A stretch of 64,000 nucleotides of DNA, from positions 620,001 to 684,000 of the forward strand of contig CAWBZL010000004.1 in assembly GCA_963793275.1 (NCBI GenBank). The letters run 5' to 3'. A program made the translations under genes and the position numbers. This DNA comes from Marinirhabdus sp963793275 (GTDB taxonomy: Bacteria; Bacteroidota; Bacteroidia; Flavobacteriales; Flavobacteriaceae). Positions 16,970 to 25,503 of the stretch are shown here, piece by piece (position 1 is the stretch's first letter; every line of letters starts with the position of its first letter). The notes beneath the pieces are model-generated. The model saw nothing but the letters and a program-made list of their open reading frames with translations. It ran no database searches and had not been told where the DNA came from.

Positions 16970-17290
16970 ATGGCTTTAGAAATAACAGACAAAACATTTG
17001 ACGAAACAGTATTAAAAAGTGATAAACCCGTAGTGGTAGATTTTTGGGCAGCCTGGTGTGGACCTTGCCGTATGGTAGGACCGGTAATTGACGAGCTAAG
17101 CAACGATTACGACGGGAAGGCGGTAGTAGGAAAGGTAGATGTAGATGCCAACCAGGAGTTTGCAGCAAAATACGGAGTACGTAACATTCCAACAGTTTTA
17201 ATATTTAACAAAGGAGAATTAGTAGGACGCCAGGTAGGTGTTGCTCCTAAAAACGTATACGCAGAAGCAATTGACAAATTGTTGAACTAA
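16970..17290 (+). CDS. trxA: Thioredoxin
   Basis: A 106-residue cytosolic thioredoxin, a general protein disulfide reductase. The active site WAAWCGPCRMVGPVI is at residues about 26-40, and the cis-proline loop VRNIPTVLIF follows in the second half. Length and motifs are textbook. It is transcribed alone and ends in a clear terminator at 17311. Confidence 0.97.
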   Translation: MALEITDKTFDETVLKSDKPVVVDFWAAWCGPCRMVGPVIDELSNDYDGKAVVGKVDVDANQEFAAKYGVRNIPTVLIFNKGELVGRQVGVAPKNVYAEAIDKLLN

Positions 17291-17310
17291 ATTTTTGCAG
17301 AACAATTTTT

Positions 17311-17344
17311 AAAAGACTTGGCAATTTGTCAGGTCTTTTTTTTT
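17311..17344 (+). terminator. Terminator after trxA
   Basis: AAAAGACTTG, loop, CAGGTCTTTT and a T run. Confidence 0.85.
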
Positions 17345-17505
17345 CTTGCCTCCCACAACTCTCTTCACCAACGAGGAAGAAACGACCGAGAGGATGATGT
17401 TGAGTGAGAGGAAGGCACTAAGGTGGGAAAGATTTAAATGGGCATACATTTTTAGTTTGAGTTATAAATCAATCCTGCAAAGTTCTAACTACTTCTCAAA
17501 TTCCT

Positions 17506-17513
17506 TATATTTG
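17506..17513 (+). promoter_or_regulatory. -7 element of the clpP promoter
   Basis: TATATTTG, a perfect TAnnTTTG match, 50 bp upstream of the clpP start. No clear -33 TTTG at 19 bp. The rest of 17345-17562 shows nothing I can support. Confidence 0.5.
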
Positions 17514-17562
17514 AAACAAAGAGAATCGTAATAAAAAGATACCCGTTTTAAGGGACATAATT

Positions 17563-18105
17563 ATGGATAAAAAACAAAAAGTACAGGATAAAATAGAGCA
17601 GCAACAATTGGATAACCGTACCATTTTCCTTTGGGGACAAGTGGATGATAAAACAGCACGACATATTGTGGACAGGCTAATGTACCTGGATAGTATTAAT
17701 CACGACGAGATTAAATTGTACATTAACAGTCCGGGTGGATATGTAACGGCTGGGTTTAGTATGTACGATACCATTAAACAAATTAAAAGTCCGGTCTCTA
17801 CTATATGCACGGGTCTTGCGGCAAGTATGGGGAGTATTTTACTTTCGGTAGGTGAGAAGGGGCGTCGTTTTATACAGCCACACGCACGCGTAATGATCCA
17901 TCAGCCAAGTGGAGGCGCGAGAGGTCCTGCGAGCGATATTGAAATTACGGCGCAGGAAATCTTAAAAACCAAAGAACTTTCGGCAAAAATACTGGCCGAT
18001 AACTGCGGTCAGGATTTTGACAGAGTGATGAAAGATTTTCAGCGAGATCACTGGATGGATGCCAAGGAGAGTGTGGAGTATGGCATTGTGGATGGGATTT
18101 TGTAA
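17563..18105 (+). CDS. clpP: ClpP-type serine protease subunit
   Basis: A 180-residue proteolytic subunit of a Clp-type ATP-dependent protease. The nucleophile is in GLAASMGSILL (Ser of SMG), the His in VMIHQPSGG and the acid in FQRDHWMDA, so the triad looks complete. INSPGGYVTAGFSMYDTI is the oligomer/substrate groove motif. At 180 residues it lacks the longer N-terminus of many bacterial ClpP proteins and may be a second, ClpP2-like copy. It is followed after 66 bp by the DUF58 gene. Confidence 0.88.
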   Translation: MDKKQKVQDKIEQQQLDNRTIFLWGQVDDKTARHIVDRLMYLDSINHDEIKLYINSPGGYVTAGFSMYDTIKQIKSPVSTICTGLAASMGSILLSVGEKGRRFIQPHARVMIHQPSGGARGPASDIEITAQEILKTKELSAKILADNCGQDFDRVMKDFQRDHWMDAKESVEYGIVDGIL

Positions 18106-18135
18106 ATAGTATTGAGTTTTTAGTATTGAGTTATT

Positions 18136-18166
18136 ACTCACTACTCACTACTCACTACTCACTACT
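18136..18166 (+). repeat. Four tandem copies of a 7-bp unit (ACTCACT)
   Basis: Four ACTCACT units run from 18136 and are preceded by two TAGTATTGAGTT units at about 18108-18132. The tract ends just before the start of the DUF58 gene at 18172, so a change in copy number would change its leader. Similar short tandem tracts are frequent between flavobacterial genes. Confidence 0.75.
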
Positions 18167-18171
18167 TTAAA

Positions 18172-19101
18172 ATGGATATAGAAAAACAAATAAACCAGAT
18201 AACAGGCTTTAAAAACCTGGATCTCCTGGCCACTCAGGTGGTAGAAGGATTTATTTCAGGGTTGCATAAAAGTCCGTTTCACGGGTTTTCTGCAGAATTT
18301 GCTGAACATAAGATCTATAACAATGGCGAAAGTACCAAGCACATAGACTGGAAACTATACGCTAAAACCGATAAGTTATACACCAAACGTTACGAGGAGG
18401 AAACAAACCTGCGTTGTCATTTAATCCTGGATAACAGTAGCTCGATGCACTATCCAAAATTGAAAGAATATTCAATAGGTTCTTTAAATAAAATAGGATT
18501 TTCGGTATTGGCAAGCGCAGCGATTATGAACTTGCTAAAACGCCAGCGGGATGCTGTGGGAATGAGTATTTATAGTAATGAGTATGAATTTTATGCTAAT
18601 GAAAAAGGTAGTGAGCGTCATCATCATATGTTATTGCAGCATCTTAATGATGCAATAACACAATCACGTAAAGAAATACCAACCAAAACCTACACTCATT
18701 TACATTTAATTGCTGAAAAGTTAAAGCGAAGAAGCCTTGTTTTTTTGTTTACAGATATGTTTCAGAGCGATGCTGAAGAAGAACAGTTATTTGAAGCCTT
18801 ACAGCATTTAAAATATAATAAGCACGAGGTTGTTTTGTTTCATACGTTCGATAAAGGCAAGGAGTTAGAGTTTAACTTTAACAACAGGCCGAAACGTTTT
18901 GTAGATGTGGAAACAGGGGAGCACATTAATTTATACGCAGATAATGTGAAGGAAACCTACGAAGAAGCGGTGCGGGAATATTTTGAAGCTTTAAAACTTA
19001 AGTGCGGTCAGTACCGTATAAAATATGTGCAGGCAGATGTTAATGAGGGTTTCAATAAGATTTTAACAACGTATCTGGTGGAGCGTCAGAAGTTTGGGTA
19101 G
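18172..19101 (+). CDS. DUF58 domain protein (MoxR-associated, vWA-like)
   Basis: A 309-residue DUF58 protein. The conserved Arg/Lys and Trp block IDWKLYAKTDKLYTKRYEEE is at about 61-80. A von Willebrand A-type metal site follows as LILDNSSSMHYP (DxSxS), and RSLVFLFTDMF is a later vWA strand. Such proteins usually work with a MoxR AAA+ ATPase, here not in the window. There is no membrane segment, so it is probably cytoplasmic. Start ATG 18172 directly follows the 7-bp repeat tract. Confidence 0.88.
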   Translation: MDIEKQINQITGFKNLDLLATQVVEGFISGLHKSPFHGFSAEFAEHKIYNNGESTKHIDWKLYAKTDKLYTKRYEEETNLRCHLILDNSSSMHYPKLKEYSIGSLNKIGFSVLASAAIMNLLKRQRDAVGMSIYSNEYEFYANEKGSERHHHMLLQHLNDAITQSRKEIPTKTYTHLHLIAEKLKRRSLVFLFTDMFQSDAEEEQLFEALQHLKYNKHEVVLFHTFDKGKELEFNFNNRPKRFVDVETGEHINLYADNVKETYEEAVREYFEALKLKCGQYRIKYVQADVNEGFNKILTTYLVERQKFG

Positions 19102-19160
19102 TATTAAGATGAGGTCACCTTATAATCATGAAAAAAAAGTTCATTTTTTTGAACAAAAAA

Positions 19161-19191
19161 TTTGCGGGAATAAAAACACGGTGTATATTTG
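19161..19191 (+). promoter_or_regulatory. tRNA-Asp promoter
   Basis: TTTG at 19161-19164, exactly 19 bases, then TATATTTG at 19184-19191: the full Bacteroidota housekeeping promoter. Upstream is a GTTC-N7-GAAC inverted repeat within A/T runs. The leader holds CCCCGA-4-TCGGGG at 19205-19220, about 40 bp before the tRNA. Confidence 0.85.
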
Positions 19192-19261
19192 CACTCGCTT
19201 CTAGCCCCGAAGCCTCGGGGGGAGTGAAGACAAGCTTTTAAAGTCTCTAAAATAGTAGCAC

Positions 19262-19335
19262 GGTCTGGTAGTTCAGTTGGTTAGAATACCTGCCTGTCAC
19301 GCAGGGGGTCGCGAGTTCGAGTCTCGTCCAGACCG
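19262..19335 (+). tRNA. tRNA-Asp (GTC)
   Basis: The acceptor stem GGTCTGG pairs with CCAGACC and is followed by G at the discriminator position. D arm and loop AGTTCAGTTGGTTAGAAT; anticodon loop CTGTCAC with anticodon GTC between CCTGC and GCAGG; T arm with GTTCGAGTC. The genome does not encode CCA here. Length is 74 bases. Confidence 0.97.
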
Positions 19336-19337
19336 CA

Positions 19338-19446
19338 ATTCCGCAACAAGTGCGGAATGACAAATCTAGAATTTGTCAAATGATGTTGTGTTGAGTCACT
19401 TAAATGTGGCTTGTGGTTTAGTTCCGTACTAAATACGGAATGACAA
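19338..19446. repeat. Two palindromic elements and a third hairpin after tRNA-Asp
   Basis: ATTCCGCA-N5-TGCGGAAT at 19338-19358 and GTTCCGTA-N5-TACGGAAT at 19421-19441 are both followed by GACAAA. Between them is GACAAAT-N5-ATTTGTC (19359-19377). They look like two copies of one short palindromic repeat, possibly helping to end or process the tRNA transcript. Confidence 0.6.
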
Positions 19447-19454
19447 ACCGATGA

Positions 19455-19484
19455 GAAGCTTATCCAAATGGATGGGCTTTTTTT
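19455..19484 (+). terminator. Terminator of the tRNA-Asp transcript
   Basis: AAGCTTATCC, AAAT loop, GGATGGGCTT and a T tract; one bulge. Confidence 0.65.
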
Positions 19485-19603
19485 GTTTTACATCGTTTTT
19501 TCTTTCTTCTTTATCTAATTCTGGCAAAAAAGGGTGCACAATTCGGTTTATGCAGTTCAGTTTTGACTTATAAATTTTAAGAAACTGCTCAATATCATTT
19601 TAA

Positions 19604-19611
19604 TATCTTTG
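19604..19611 (+). promoter_or_regulatory. -7 element of the nitroreductase promoter
   Basis: TATCTTTG matches TAnnTTTG and lies 24 bp before the start codon; no clear -33 element. Confidence 0.45.
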
Positions 19612-19634
19612 TACTTCATTTTATTTTATAAACA

Positions 19635-20192
19635 ATGATCGCTGAAATAATAAAAAACCGTAGGGCTATCTACCCGGATGCGTATTCCAATAATCCTATT
19701 TCTAAAGCCGAAATTGAGCAATTACTCGAAGCTGCCAATTGGGCACCCACACACAAACGTACCGAGCCATGGCGTTTTAAAGTGTTTCATTCTGAAGAAG
19801 CCCGCGAAGCGCTGTCAGAATTTTTGGGCAAAGCGTACCTGAAATCTGTTGAAAAGCCTTCAGATTTCAAGCAAAAAAAGATGTCGCAAAAAGCATTGCA
19901 ATCGGGTTGCGTGATCGCAATATGTATGCAACGTGACCCCGAAGAACGAATTCCGGAATGGGAAGAAATAGCCGCTGTAGCAATGGCCGTTCAAAATATG
20001 TGGCTTACCGCGCACGAGATGGAGATTGGAGCCTATTGGAGTTCGCCGGCACTCATAAAATTCTTTGGTGAGCACCTCTCCCTTCAACAAGGTGAGCGTT
20101 GCTTAGGATTTTTCTATATGGGAAAATACAGGGGCGATGTGCCTGAGGGAACCAGAAAAACTTCGATAAAAGACAAAACTGTTTGGCTATAA
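19635..20192 (+). CDS. Nitroreductase-family flavoprotein
   Basis: A 185-residue FMN-dependent NAD(P)H oxidoreductase of the nitroreductase family. IIKNRRAIYPDAY near residues 5-17 and EAANWAPTHKRTEPWRF at about 32-48 form the FMN pocket; GAYWSSPALI is the conserved C-terminal block. Physiological substrate is unknown. It converges with the LuxR-type regulator (13 bp between stops). Confidence 0.9.
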   Translation: MIAEIIKNRRAIYPDAYSNNPISKAEIEQLLEAANWAPTHKRTEPWRFKVFHSEEAREALSEFLGKAYLKSVEKPSDFKQKKMSQKALQSGCVIAICMQRDPEERIPEWEEIAAVAMAVQNMWLTAHEMEIGAYWSSPALIKFFGEHLSLQQGERCLGFFYMGKYRGDVPEGTRKTSIKDKTVWL

Positions 20193-20205
20193 ACTTCATT
20201 AAGAA

Positions 20206-21264
20206 CTAAGCGTACATCGCCTTCACTTCATTTCTGGAAGAAACGCCAAGTTTTTTGTAAATGCTGTTTATGTGCGTTTTTACGGTACTCACGCTCACAA
20301 AAAGCGCTGCAGCAATCTCTTTGTTGCTTTTTTGCTGAAGAATAAGCTCCAAAACATTATTTTCCTGCTGGGTTAAAGCAGCTTTTCCCTCGGCTACGGC
20401 TTTTTGCTCTTTTGCTTTTCCGAAGAAATAAAAATTCCCCAAAATAGAGAATAAACAAATTACACCCAGCACATATGCCCACCACGGCAACGATGTTTCT
20501 GGTTTATTTTCCGAAATAAGGAACCTGTCGCTTTTTAGTTCAGCTTCATATTGTTTGGCGTATTGAGTGTCCGGGTATTGACTTTGTAGCCTCTCCAATA
20601 ATGTATCGTAATACGGATTGTGTTTAAGATCGGCCAGGTAATAGGCGTGTAAAATACTCCTTCGATCACTTAAAAAGGAGTAGATATATAATTCGGCCAA
20701 CGGCTCCTGCAATTGTTCCCCATAATTTTGAAGGATACTAAACCACTTTTCGGTATTTATTTTTCGGTTGGCTTCACTTCGATAGTTGGAAAAGGCAAAG
20801 CGCATATCGTTTTTAAGCGAATCTATCTTTAAAAATGTTTTAGCTTTTTCGTTATTGGAAACCACCTTACAAAACATTTCCTGTTCAAAAGAGAAGGGGA
20901 GTGCCAGCGTGGTTTTATTGTTGGCTACAAAAATAATTTCTTCACTGTTTTTACAATGCCCGGTAACGTGAGATAAATTCTGGTCTGTCTCTTTGCAGGT
21001 GTCTGCGTGTATACGATACATTTTATTCTCCAGCGGGAGGTTGGTACCGGCAAATGTAAAATTGCCCACACTATCCGGCTTAACTCTGGCTATAATTTGT
21101 TCGTGGTACACGCCGGAGATTTTTCTGTAATCCTCAATCATAGAAAGATATACCTCGCCCTCGATAAATTGTGCGTCTACAGTGCCTTCAAATAAATACT
21201 GGGCTGTAGCAGTAGTCGATGCTACGAGTGAGAAAAGTAGAAAAAGAAAATAGAGGCGTTTCAT
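20206..21264 (-). CDS. Membrane-anchored LuxR-type transcription regulator
   Basis: A 352-residue protein with a signal peptide (about 1-21), a periplasmic domain (about 22-260), one membrane segment near 262-282 (LPWWAYVLGVICLFSILGNF) and a cytoplasmic C-terminal LuxR/GerE HTH (LTQQENNVLELILQQKSNKE, then VSVSTVKTHINSIYKKLGV). This layout suggests that a signal sensed outside the inner membrane is passed directly to DNA. The periplasmic part begins with a DUF4369-like beta region (LFEGTVDAQFIEGEVYLSM). Partner and targets are not visible. Confidence 0.85.
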   Translation of the reverse strand: MKRLYFLFLLFSLVASTTATAQYLFEGTVDAQFIEGEVYLSMIEDYRKISGVYHEQIIARVKPDSVGNFTFAGTNLPLENKMYRIHADTCKETDQNLSHVTGHCKNSEEIIFVANNKTTLALPFSFEQEMFCKVVSNNEKAKTFLKIDSLKNDMRFAFSNYRSEANRKINTEKWFSILQNYGEQLQEPLAELYIYSFLSDRRSILHAYYLADLKHNPYYDTLLERLQSQYPDTQYAKQYEAELKSDRFLISENKPETSLPWWAYVLGVICLFSILGNFYFFGKAKEQKAVAEGKAALTQQENNVLELILQQKSNKEIAAALFVSVSTVKTHINSIYKKLGVSSRNEVKAMYA

Positions 21265-21351
21265 TGCAACGAATATAGCGACAACTTTTCATGTAACAAA
21301 ACAATTTTCACCCGACACATATACTGAGTTTTAATCCGTAATTTTGTCTCT

Positions 21352-21510
21352 ATGAGTATTTGGCGTGTATTGTTGTCTATCCTGTTTCCACCATTGGCTG
21401 TGATAGATAAAGGATGTGGATCTATTGTAATAGTAACCATTTTAACAGTATGTGGCTGGATTCCGGGAGTTATTGCCGCGCTTATTATTTTGAATAATCC
21501 TAAGAACTGA
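21352..21510 (+). CDS. YqaE/Pmp3-family small membrane protein
   Basis: A 52-residue protein, MSIWRVLLSILFPPLAVIDK to the end IILNNPKN. It has two membrane segments and the PPLAV and GWIPGVIAA motifs of the YqaE/Pmp3 (UPF0057) family, small hydrophobic proteins linked to salt and envelope stress. A -7-like TAATTTTG ends only 5 bp before the ATG, so the transcript may be nearly leaderless. It is followed closely by a lipoprotein gene on the same strand. Confidence 0.88.
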   Translation: MSIWRVLLSILFPPLAVIDKGCGSIVIVTILTVCGWIPGVIAALIILNNPKN

Positions 21511-21515
21511 ATCTA

Positions 21516-22259
21516 ATGTTTAAAAAAATTCTACTACTTTTTGTGCTAGCCACAACATTGGTGAGCTGCCAGTTTTCTGAAACTATGGTCATTAACGAAG
21601 ATGGTACAGGACGTATGAGTCTTGCCGTAGATATGAGTGAAATGATGGCTATGATGCCCACCACAGATACAACATTGGTTAAGACAGATACTTTAATGTC
21701 TTTCAAAAAACTATTTGAAGAGAAAAAAGACAGTATTTCAAAACTTCCTAAAGAAGAACAGGAGCGCTTAAAATTGTTGGAGAATTACCAGATGCGGATG
21801 GTAATGAACCCGGAAACAAGTGAAATGACTTTCGATATATTCACCAATTTTAAAACAGTTGCGGAGGCAAATAATTTAATGGAAGGATTAAATGCCAGTG
21901 ATGGTTTAGATGTAGTTCCAATGGGGAAATCTGCAAAGCCCAGTGAAGAAAAGAAGTCGGCGCAACAGCCAACAGGCGTAAAATTCAGTTTTAAGAATAA
22001 TGTGTTTAAACGGGATGCCTATATAAAGGACGAAAAAGCATTTCAAAGTATGCTGGATAGTATTCAGGGAGTCGAAATGTTTATGGGTGAGACTATGTAT
22101 ACGGTGAAATATACATTTCCGAAGAAAATAAAATCTGTGAATATCAAGGATGCTGAAATTTCTGCAGATGGAAAAACGGTAACGTTTCAAAAACCCTTTA
22201 TTGCGTATATGAAAAACCCCGATGAACTTGATATAGAAGTGATCTTAGAAGAAAAATAG
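21516..22259 (+). CDS. Lipoprotein of unknown function
   Basis: A 247-residue lipoprotein: signal peptide MFKKILLLFVLATTLVSC with the lipobox LVSC. The mature part starts QFSETMVINEDGTGRMSLAVDMSEMM and contains a Met-rich stretch (MMAMMPTT). The protein is acidic and predicted periplasmic or outer-membrane associated. It starts 5 bp after yqaE and its stop directly abuts the lipB ATG, so the three form an operon. I recognise no named domain. Confidence 0.8.
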   Translation: MFKKILLLFVLATTLVSCQFSETMVINEDGTGRMSLAVDMSEMMAMMPTTDTTLVKTDTLMSFKKLFEEKKDSISKLPKEEQERLKLLENYQMRMVMNPETSEMTFDIFTNFKTVAEANNLMEGLNASDGLDVVPMGKSAKPSEEKKSAQQPTGVKFSFKNNVFKRDAYIKDEKAFQSMLDSIQGVEMFMGETMYTVKYTFPKKIKSVNIKDAEISADGKTVTFQKPFIAYMKNPDELDIEVILEEK

Positions 22260-22973
22260 ATGAATAAAGTATTGCTGGTTGAAGATTTAGGAAGAAAGGA
22301 TTATAAAGAAACCTGGGAGTATCAGGAAGTGCTTTTTAAGGAAATTATTGATATAAAAATCAAAAATCGAAGAGAAGATGCTGGTTTGGAAACTCCAAAT
22401 CATTTCTTGTTTGTAGAGCATCCTCACGTTTATACCTTAGGGAAAAGTGGCGATTTTGAAAATTTGCTTGTTTCGGAAGAATATCTCGAAAAAATTGGTG
22501 CTACATTTTATAAAATAAACCGTGGTGGCGATATAACGTATCACGGCCCGGGGCAAATTGTGGGCTACCCAATTCTGGATTTAGAAAATTTCTTTACCGA
22601 TATTCATAAATACCTTCGTTTCCTGGAAGAAATGGTGATTCTCACGTTAAATGAATATGGAATTAAAGCCGAAAGGAGTCCTGGCGAAACAGGTGTCTGG
22701 CTGGATGTAGGAACCCCTTTTGCCAGAAAAATTTGCGCCATGGGTGTTCGCGCCAGCCGTTGGGTAACGATGCATGGATTTGCGTTAAATGTGAATAGTG
22801 ATCTGGGGTATTTTGATAACATGATACCCTGCGGAATTAAAGGCAAAGCCGTCACCTCTCTTAACGTAGAATTAGGCAAAGCCGAAGTTACATTGGAAGA
22901 AGTAAAAGAAAAACTCCTGAAACACTTTGTTGCCTTGTTTGAAGCTCAACTACAGCAAAAAACCGAAGTCTAA
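22260..22973 (+). CDS. lipB: Octanoyltransferase LipB
   Basis: LipB transfers octanoyl from acyl-carrier protein to lipoyl domains, the first step of lipoate synthesis. The 237-residue protein has RGGDITYHGPGQIVGYP, the catalytic Lys in ARKICAMGVRASRW and the catalytic Cys in NMIPCGIKGKAVTSL. The ATG immediately follows the stop of the preceding lipoprotein gene. lipA is not in the window. Confidence 0.96.
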   Translation: MNKVLLVEDLGRKDYKETWEYQEVLFKEIIDIKIKNRREDAGLETPNHFLFVEHPHVYTLGKSGDFENLLVSEEYLEKIGATFYKINRGGDITYHGPGQIVGYPILDLENFFTDIHKYLRFLEEMVILTLNEYGIKAERSPGETGVWLDVGTPFARKICAMGVRASRWVTMHGFALNVNSDLGYFDNMIPCGIKGKAVTSLNVELGKAEVTLEEVKEKLLKHFVALFEAQLQQKTEV

Positions 22974-23015
22974 TCATACTCCCGCTTGCATTAAAAGCAG
23001 GTCGAGCATAATTAT

Positions 23016-23695
23016 TTAAAAAAAGTCGGTGAGTTCACTACTGCTCGTAACTCTTCCACGTCCGTTGTAACCTTCTTTTTTTACCAATCCTACGCCCTTG
23101 GCTATCCATCGTTTGCCCGTTTTGGCGCGGTTCATCCCTATTTTATTTTGGGTGGTATATGCTATTACATAGCATTCGTAAGTTCTGGTCGGAGTGTTGA
23201 CATTTTCCTGTGCTATCATATATCGGTCTATCATCTGTACATCCATATTTATAGCGATACCAAACATGTTAATTTTCATAATCAAGGTGTAGTCAGGGAG
23301 TTGTTGTCCTATAATTAAATCATTTTGCAACGCTATATTTGTCCTGTTGCTTTCGGTATCCATATTTTTAAATTGCGTCGCCATTTGTAGATTGAACATT
23401 GATTTAAAATCTAATTCAACTTAGTTGTTATTACACATAAGATCGTAGGTTGATTTGTTGATTTCTGCTCGTTTATCATCTTTGAAAAAATTTTTATTTC
23501 AGCAATTATATTCCCACCGTTTTCACCTATGTTTCTTACACTCGTTCATGCGATAGGAGTAACTTTTTTTTCGTTGGTCGTAATTTGCGATGTGGCTACT
23601 TCAGTGAATGAATAAAGGGCACTACAGTTATTTTGTTCGCTACTATTTAAAGCTATAGCTACTGCGACAATCATCGTAGTTTACAAATTTTTCAT
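23016..23695 (-). pseudogene. Decayed TapB/DUF3108-like secreted protein (cluster A)
   Basis: The last 127 codons (23399-23016) are open and match the C-terminal half of the intact paralogue at 32841: IIGQQLPD/LEIGQELPD, KRWIAKGVGLVKKEGYNGRGRVTSSS/KQWISRGVGMVK...RGRVTSSS. Reading further upstream, the N-terminal half is still recognisable from an ATG at 23695 (MKNL-stop..., then EQNNCSALYSFTE against AQEGCSTFYPFEE) but carries at least three in-frame stops and one frame change near 23460. There is no signal peptide left on the open part. It is the last position of cluster A, 5 bp after the OmpA gene, as the intact gene is last in cluster B. Confidence 0.75.
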
Positions 23696-23700
23696 ATTTT

Positions 23701-25503
23701 TTATTTTGGGATTACCAGAATTTCTACTCTCCTGTTTTTCTGTTTGTTTTCTTCAGTGTCGTTTGGAGAAATTGGCTGCCTTTCCCCGTAGCCTTTTATG
23801 TCGAAATTATATTGATCGGAAAGTTTCTTTTTTAAATATGCTGATACTTCTTTCGCCCGATTTTCAGAAAGTGTATTGTTGCTTTGCGGATCTCCAATAT
23901 TGTCTGTGTGCCCTTCCACAACAATTCTTGCCTTCGGAATTTTTTGAATCGAAGTCACCAATTTTTGAAGCTCTTCCGAAGCACTATCCTTTAACTGAAA
24001 TTTACCCGTGTCAAATAAAACAGCACTATCCAGATTAAGTCGTAGTGCTCCACCAATAGCGGCCACAGCATCTACATCGGCACCAGGTAAAGTACTGTTA
24101 GAATCAAGGTCGGTTAGCCTTATGTAGTTGAATGTTTCCCCTGGTTTACAAAAGGGTTCTATGTCAACTTCTGCAGTTCCTCCCTCTATTTTACCGATAT
24201 CTATCCACGTTTTTCCATCTTTTGATAGTTCCAGGTGCGTGGGTTCTATGGCGCCCATTTCAAAAATGTACAGATCTGGACCATTTACATTGGCGATAGT
24301 GTTATCTGTAAATTCGAGTGTTAAAACACCCCGAATCCCCAAATTACATATTTTGGGGTCTGCTATTTTAAATTTCTCCAATGACATATCTGGTTCGCCA
24401 ATACTACCTTGCGCATGAGAACCTTTTGGATATCCCGGATCATGAGAAATTACTTTATCGGCAAACGAAATAGCACCCAGAGGTAGGTAAATAAACTTGT
24501 TTCGGGAATCCACATAGGTATCCCCAGAAGTTCCTCTTTCTCCATACCAACCAGGATTAATCGCGTAAAAAGATTCCCTAGCACCTTTGGCACCGCGTAA
24601 AAATTGATTTGCTCGTGTTCCATTATCGCGAATATACGTAGAGGTTATGCCCCTAAATTTTGCCGAAGCGGCACCACTTTTCAGGTGATCTTGTATTGTT
24701 ACGGGCAATTCATATTCTTTGATATAGATAGCTTGATGACCCGATCCTATTTTTTTGGATGCTGGTAATTCCTTTAGCATTTGAAATTCTTTATCGGTTA
24801 CCTGATAATAATCGATCAGGAGTTTTTCTCCATCCTTCCTGTTAGCTACGGCTAGTTCTTCCAAAACCTTCTGCTTTTTAGTAAGTCCATAAAAGGAATA
24901 GCTGTTAAGGTTTTCTTCCAAGAAGGTGGATTTATTGGTTCCCAGAACTTCCCTTATCTTTTTGGTGGTAGGATTTTCTTTTTCTATTGAAGGTTTATGT
25001 AAGGACAGGTTCATGTTATTTTTTCCCATCATGGTCTGTAATTCTTTTAATTGCTGTTCACTTCCTGAAGTTGCCAAAGCGTTTTCCAATTCTTTAAAAT
25101 AATTTTCCATTAACGTTTTGGTGTCGTTTTGTAAACTATTATTACCAATTCTTTTATTCTCCTTTTGAAGTTTTTCAATTTTCATGAGCATATGTTTTTG
25201 TTCAGCTTCGGATAGATTGGAATTTTTCAAAAGTTTCGCCAGCCCCTCTTCAGAAAATAAGTTCAAGAGTTCCATTTTTGAAGAATCAGTTTTCATGAGA
25301 TCTTCAGAACTTTCGCCATGCATCCCCCACATATCCATTATCTGTTTGGCGATGGTATCGTCAACAGCATTCGCACTTACGCTTGTATTTGAAGTAGTTT
25401 CTTCCATCTTCTGGATATTTTCATCTTCTTCAGTTGTATTTCCGCAAGCAAGAAAGAAACTTAAGATAAGCGATGTGATAAATAATTTGATCAGGCTATT
25501 CAT
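23701..25503 (-). CDS. OmpA-family lipoprotein (cluster A)
   Basis: The start is put at the ATG at 25503, giving a 600-residue lipoprotein (MNSLIKLFITSLILSFFLAC) and an 8-bp overlap with the preceding gene; a longer frame lacks a signal. A helical, Gln/Lys/Leu-rich region (about 30-200) is followed by a beta-sandwich region (about 270-480) with NGPDLYIFEMGAIEPTHLEL and DGKTWIDIGKIEGG, reminiscent of discoidin-type surface modules. The C-terminal OmpA domain has VVEGHTDNIGD and LSENRAKEVSAYL, which bind peptidoglycan. It would tie a cell-surface structure to the wall. Counterpart in cluster B: 34669. The binding target of the middle region is unknown. Confidence 0.85.
   Translation of the reverse strand: MNSLIKLFITSLILSFFLACGNTTEEDENIQKMEETTSNTSVSANAVDDTIAKQIMDMWGMHGESSEDLMKTDSSKMELLNLFSEEGLAKLLKNSNLSEAEQKHMLMKIEKLQKENKRIGNNSLQNDTKTLMENYFKELENALATSGSEQQLKELQTMMGKNNMNLSLHKPSIEKENPTTKKIREVLGTNKSTFLEENLNSYSFYGLTKKQKVLEELAVANRKDGEKLLIDYYQVTDKEFQMLKELPASKKIGSGHQAIYIKEYELPVTIQDHLKSGAASAKFRGITSTYIRDNGTRANQFLRGAKGARESFYAINPGWYGERGTSGDTYVDSRNKFIYLPLGAISFADKVISHDPGYPKGSHAQGSIGEPDMSLEKFKIADPKICNLGIRGVLTLEFTDNTIANVNGPDLYIFEMGAIEPTHLELSKDGKTWIDIGKIEGGTAEVDIEPFCKPGETFNYIRLTDLDSNSTLPGADVDAVAAIGGALRLNLDSAVLFDTGKFQLKDSASEELQKLVTSIQKIPKARIVVEGHTDNIGDPQSNNTLSENRAKEVSAYLKKKLSDQYNFDIKGYGERQPISPNDTEENKQKNRRVEILVIPK

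Noticed and set aside
17346..17531. Plus-strand 61-codon frame before clpP
   Set aside because: No homology features, no ribosome-binding context, and it overlaps the clpP promoter region.
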